Origin: an uncultured Flavobacteriales bacterium | GTDB lineage: Bacteria; Bacteroidota; Bacteroidia; Palsa-965 | Assembly: GCA_937974275.1 (NCBI GenBank) | Contig: CALJIF010000151.1 | Coordinates: 1 to 6,536, forward strand | DNA length: 6,536 nt | Reading direction: 5' to 3' | Part shown: in pieces, positions 5,469 through 6,536 of the stretch | Position numbering within the stretch: position 1 is the first letter of the stretch | How the letters are laid out: the number at the start of each line of letters is the position of its first letter | Made by a program: the position numbers and the translations under genes | The notes under the pieces: model-generated | What the model saw: the letters and a program-made list of their open reading frames with translations, nothing else | Told to the model about the DNA's origin: nothing | The model's database searches: none

Positions 5469-5912
5469 GTGAACATTCGCAATTTCAATACCCGAGATCT
5501 TGGTGATCTACTGCAATTAATTCAATTGAATACCCCGCACTATTTCGCGCCCGAAGAAACTTCCGATTTCGAGGACTATCTCAAGCATGAAATAGAGCAG
5601 TACTTTGTTATTGAAGTTAACCAACACATCATCGGTTGCGGAGGCATTAATTTCGAAAACAACTTCACTACCGCAAAAATCAGTTGGGACCTGATCCACC
5701 CGGATTTTCAGGGCAAAGGCTATGGCCGTTTGTTGCTGGAACATCGTATGCAAATATTACATGCAATACCAACGGTAAAGCGTATTATAGTTCGTACTTC
5801 ACAACATGCATTTCAATTTTATGAGAAATCGGGATTTGTATTGCAAGAAGTTTATCCGAACTATTGGGCTCAGGGGTATGACTTGTACTTAATGGAGTTT
5901 CCAATCCGATAA
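5469..5912 (+). CDS. GNAT-family N-acetyltransferase
   Basis: This 147-aa protein has the single-domain GNAT fold that moves acetyl from acetyl-CoA to an amine; the substrate cannot be read from sequence. Visible are an N-terminal NIRNFNTRDLGDLLQLI (strand 1 and helix 1), a strand with IGCGGINF (55-62), motif A with the pyrophosphate-binding loop Q81-GKGYG86 after IHPDF, and motif B with FYEKSGF (117-123). The C-terminus ends YDLYLMEFPIR. The start is GTG at 5469, preceded by a weak GAAG eight bases upstream. An ATG at 5467 is followed at once by TGA and cannot be used. It lies 28 bp after the MNT gene, so co-transcription is likely. Unlike known GNAT toxins (TacT/AtaT type), it has no ribbon-helix-helix antitoxin gene beside it. 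A housekeeping acetyltransferase is the simplest reading. Confidence 0.87.
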   Translation: MNIRNFNTRDLGDLLQLIQLNTPHYFAPEETSDFEDYLKHEIEQYFVIEVNQHIIGCGGINFENNFTTAKISWDLIHPDFQGKGYGRLLLEHRMQILHAIPTVKRIIVRTSQHAFQFYEKSGFVLQEVYPNYWAQGYDLYLMEFPIR

Positions 5913-5972
5913 AACAAAACAACTACGTGTCCTGCGTGAAGCTATCGCCAATTAATACATTATTATTGTAGT

Positions 5973-6536
5973 ATGAATTCACTGCTTCGAAGGTGGCACA
6001 GGTTTCGCAACAATTACCGGTTTCGTAACGAGGCTTTACTAAAAGACGACTACTTGCGTCGTATTCGCTCCTTGGTTATCGGTGAAGGCATGTTACCGAA
6101 CGGCAATATTCTTCAAATGAATCATGCGATACAACATTTGCCCAAAGAAGGTGCCGTAGTTGAAATAGGCTCCTACGGTGGATTATCTGCAGCAGTGATT
6201 TTGTATTTATTACAAAAACATCAATGCGACACCAAATTCTTTACCACCGATCCATGGATTTACGAAAGTTACACGCAAGAAGGACAACAAACAGTATTCA
6301 TTGACGGAAGCACTCGCATTACTAAAGCCAATTATCACCACTACATAAAAGCGGCTTTCATGAATGCGATGCAATTCCTTCAGCCCCATCAATTGCCGCA
6401 TTCTTTTGAATTCACCTCGCAAGAATTTTTTAAGTTGTGGAATTCGAATAAATCCGGTGATGACATTTTTGGTAATCATTCACAACTCGGCGGACCTATA
6501 GCGTTTGCTTATATCGACGGTGACCATTCCTTGGAA
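5973..6536 (+). CDS. class I SAM-dependent methyltransferase, 3' end outside window
   Basis: The frame is open from ATG 5973 to the window end, giving 188 residues without a stop. A basic N-terminus (MNSLLRRWHRFRNNYRFRNE) precedes the Rossmann-like domain. Motif I is VVEIGSYGGLS (62-72), with E64 and the glycine loop that binds S-adenosylmethionine. TTDPW (91-95) carries the acidic residue expected after strand 2, and AYIDGDHSLE (179-188) is the strand-4 motif typical of the Methyltransf_24-type group. A long insertion of about 85 residues separates the last two. An in-frame TGA at 5937-5939 limits upstream starts, and the ATG at 5973 is the first available. It lies 60 bp after the GNAT gene on the same strand. 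Relatives often modify sugars or small molecules, but the substrate here is unknown, and the missing C-terminus prevents a finer call. Confidence 0.8.
   Translation, partial: MNSLLRRWHRFRNNYRFRNEALLKDDYLRRIRSLVIGEGMLPNGNILQMNHAIQHLPKEGAVVEIGSYGGLSAAVILYLLQKHQCDTKFFTTDPWIYESYTQEGQQTVFIDGSTRITKANYHHYIKAAFMNAMQFLQPHQLPHSFEFTSQEFFKLWNSNKSGDDIFGNHSQLGGPIAFAYIDGDHSLE

Noticed and set aside
5517..5753. 78-aa minus-strand frame inside the GNAT gene
   Set aside because: It is fully antisense to a clear GNAT domain and shows no recognisable features.
5961..5968. TATTATTG as a -7 box for the methyltransferase gene
   Set aside because: One mismatch to consensus, no TTTG at the expected distance, and only four bases separate it from the ATG.

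Overview
The window looks like ordinary chromosomal DNA of a member of the Bacteroidota, probably a Chitinophagales- or Sphingobacteriales-like lineage. Supporting signs are moderate GC, few Shine-Dalgarno sequences, a DnaE C-terminus of the type I associate with this phylum, and candidate promoter boxes of the TTTG / TAnnTTTG kind. The lineage call is inference from protein style, not from a marker gene.

Layout. (1) Bases 2-595 (+) are the 3' end of a DNA polymerase III alpha subunit gene (dnaE family). It overlaps by 4 bp (ATGA) a 231-codon gene (592-1287) for an SRAP-fold (YedK/HMCES-like) protein that appears to have lost every catalytic residue of the family. (2) Converging on it, with 2 bp between stop codons, is a minus-strand run read from 4935 down to 1290. 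In order of transcription it holds a 60-aa two-helix membrane protein, paaG (ring-epoxide isomerase of phenylacetate catabolism), paaH (3-hydroxyadipyl-CoA dehydrogenase, a compact form) and a secreted von Willebrand A (vWA) domain protein. Gaps of 27, 1 and 18 bp suggest one transcript. (3) A 214-bp divergent intergenic region (4936-5149) is followed on the plus strand by an AT-rich orphan MNT-type nucleotidyltransferase gene (5150-5440) and a GNAT acetyltransferase gene (5469-5912), both starting with GTG. (4) From 5973 to the window end is the 5' part of a class I SAM-dependent methyltransferase gene.

How the genes relate. PaaG and PaaH act in the same pathway: PaaG converts the ring epoxide of phenylacetyl-CoA to the oxepin, and PaaH oxidises 3-hydroxyadipyl-CoA further down. 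No other paa gene is in the window. The dnaE/SRAP pair points to DNA replication or damage tolerance. The MNT/GNAT pair is adjacent and may be co-transcribed, but the usual HEPN partner of MNT is absent.

The most interesting items are the catalytically empty SRAP protein coupled to DnaE and the orphan low-GC MNT gene next to a GNAT gene. I saw no RNA genes, CRISPR arrays, insertion sequences or attachment sites.
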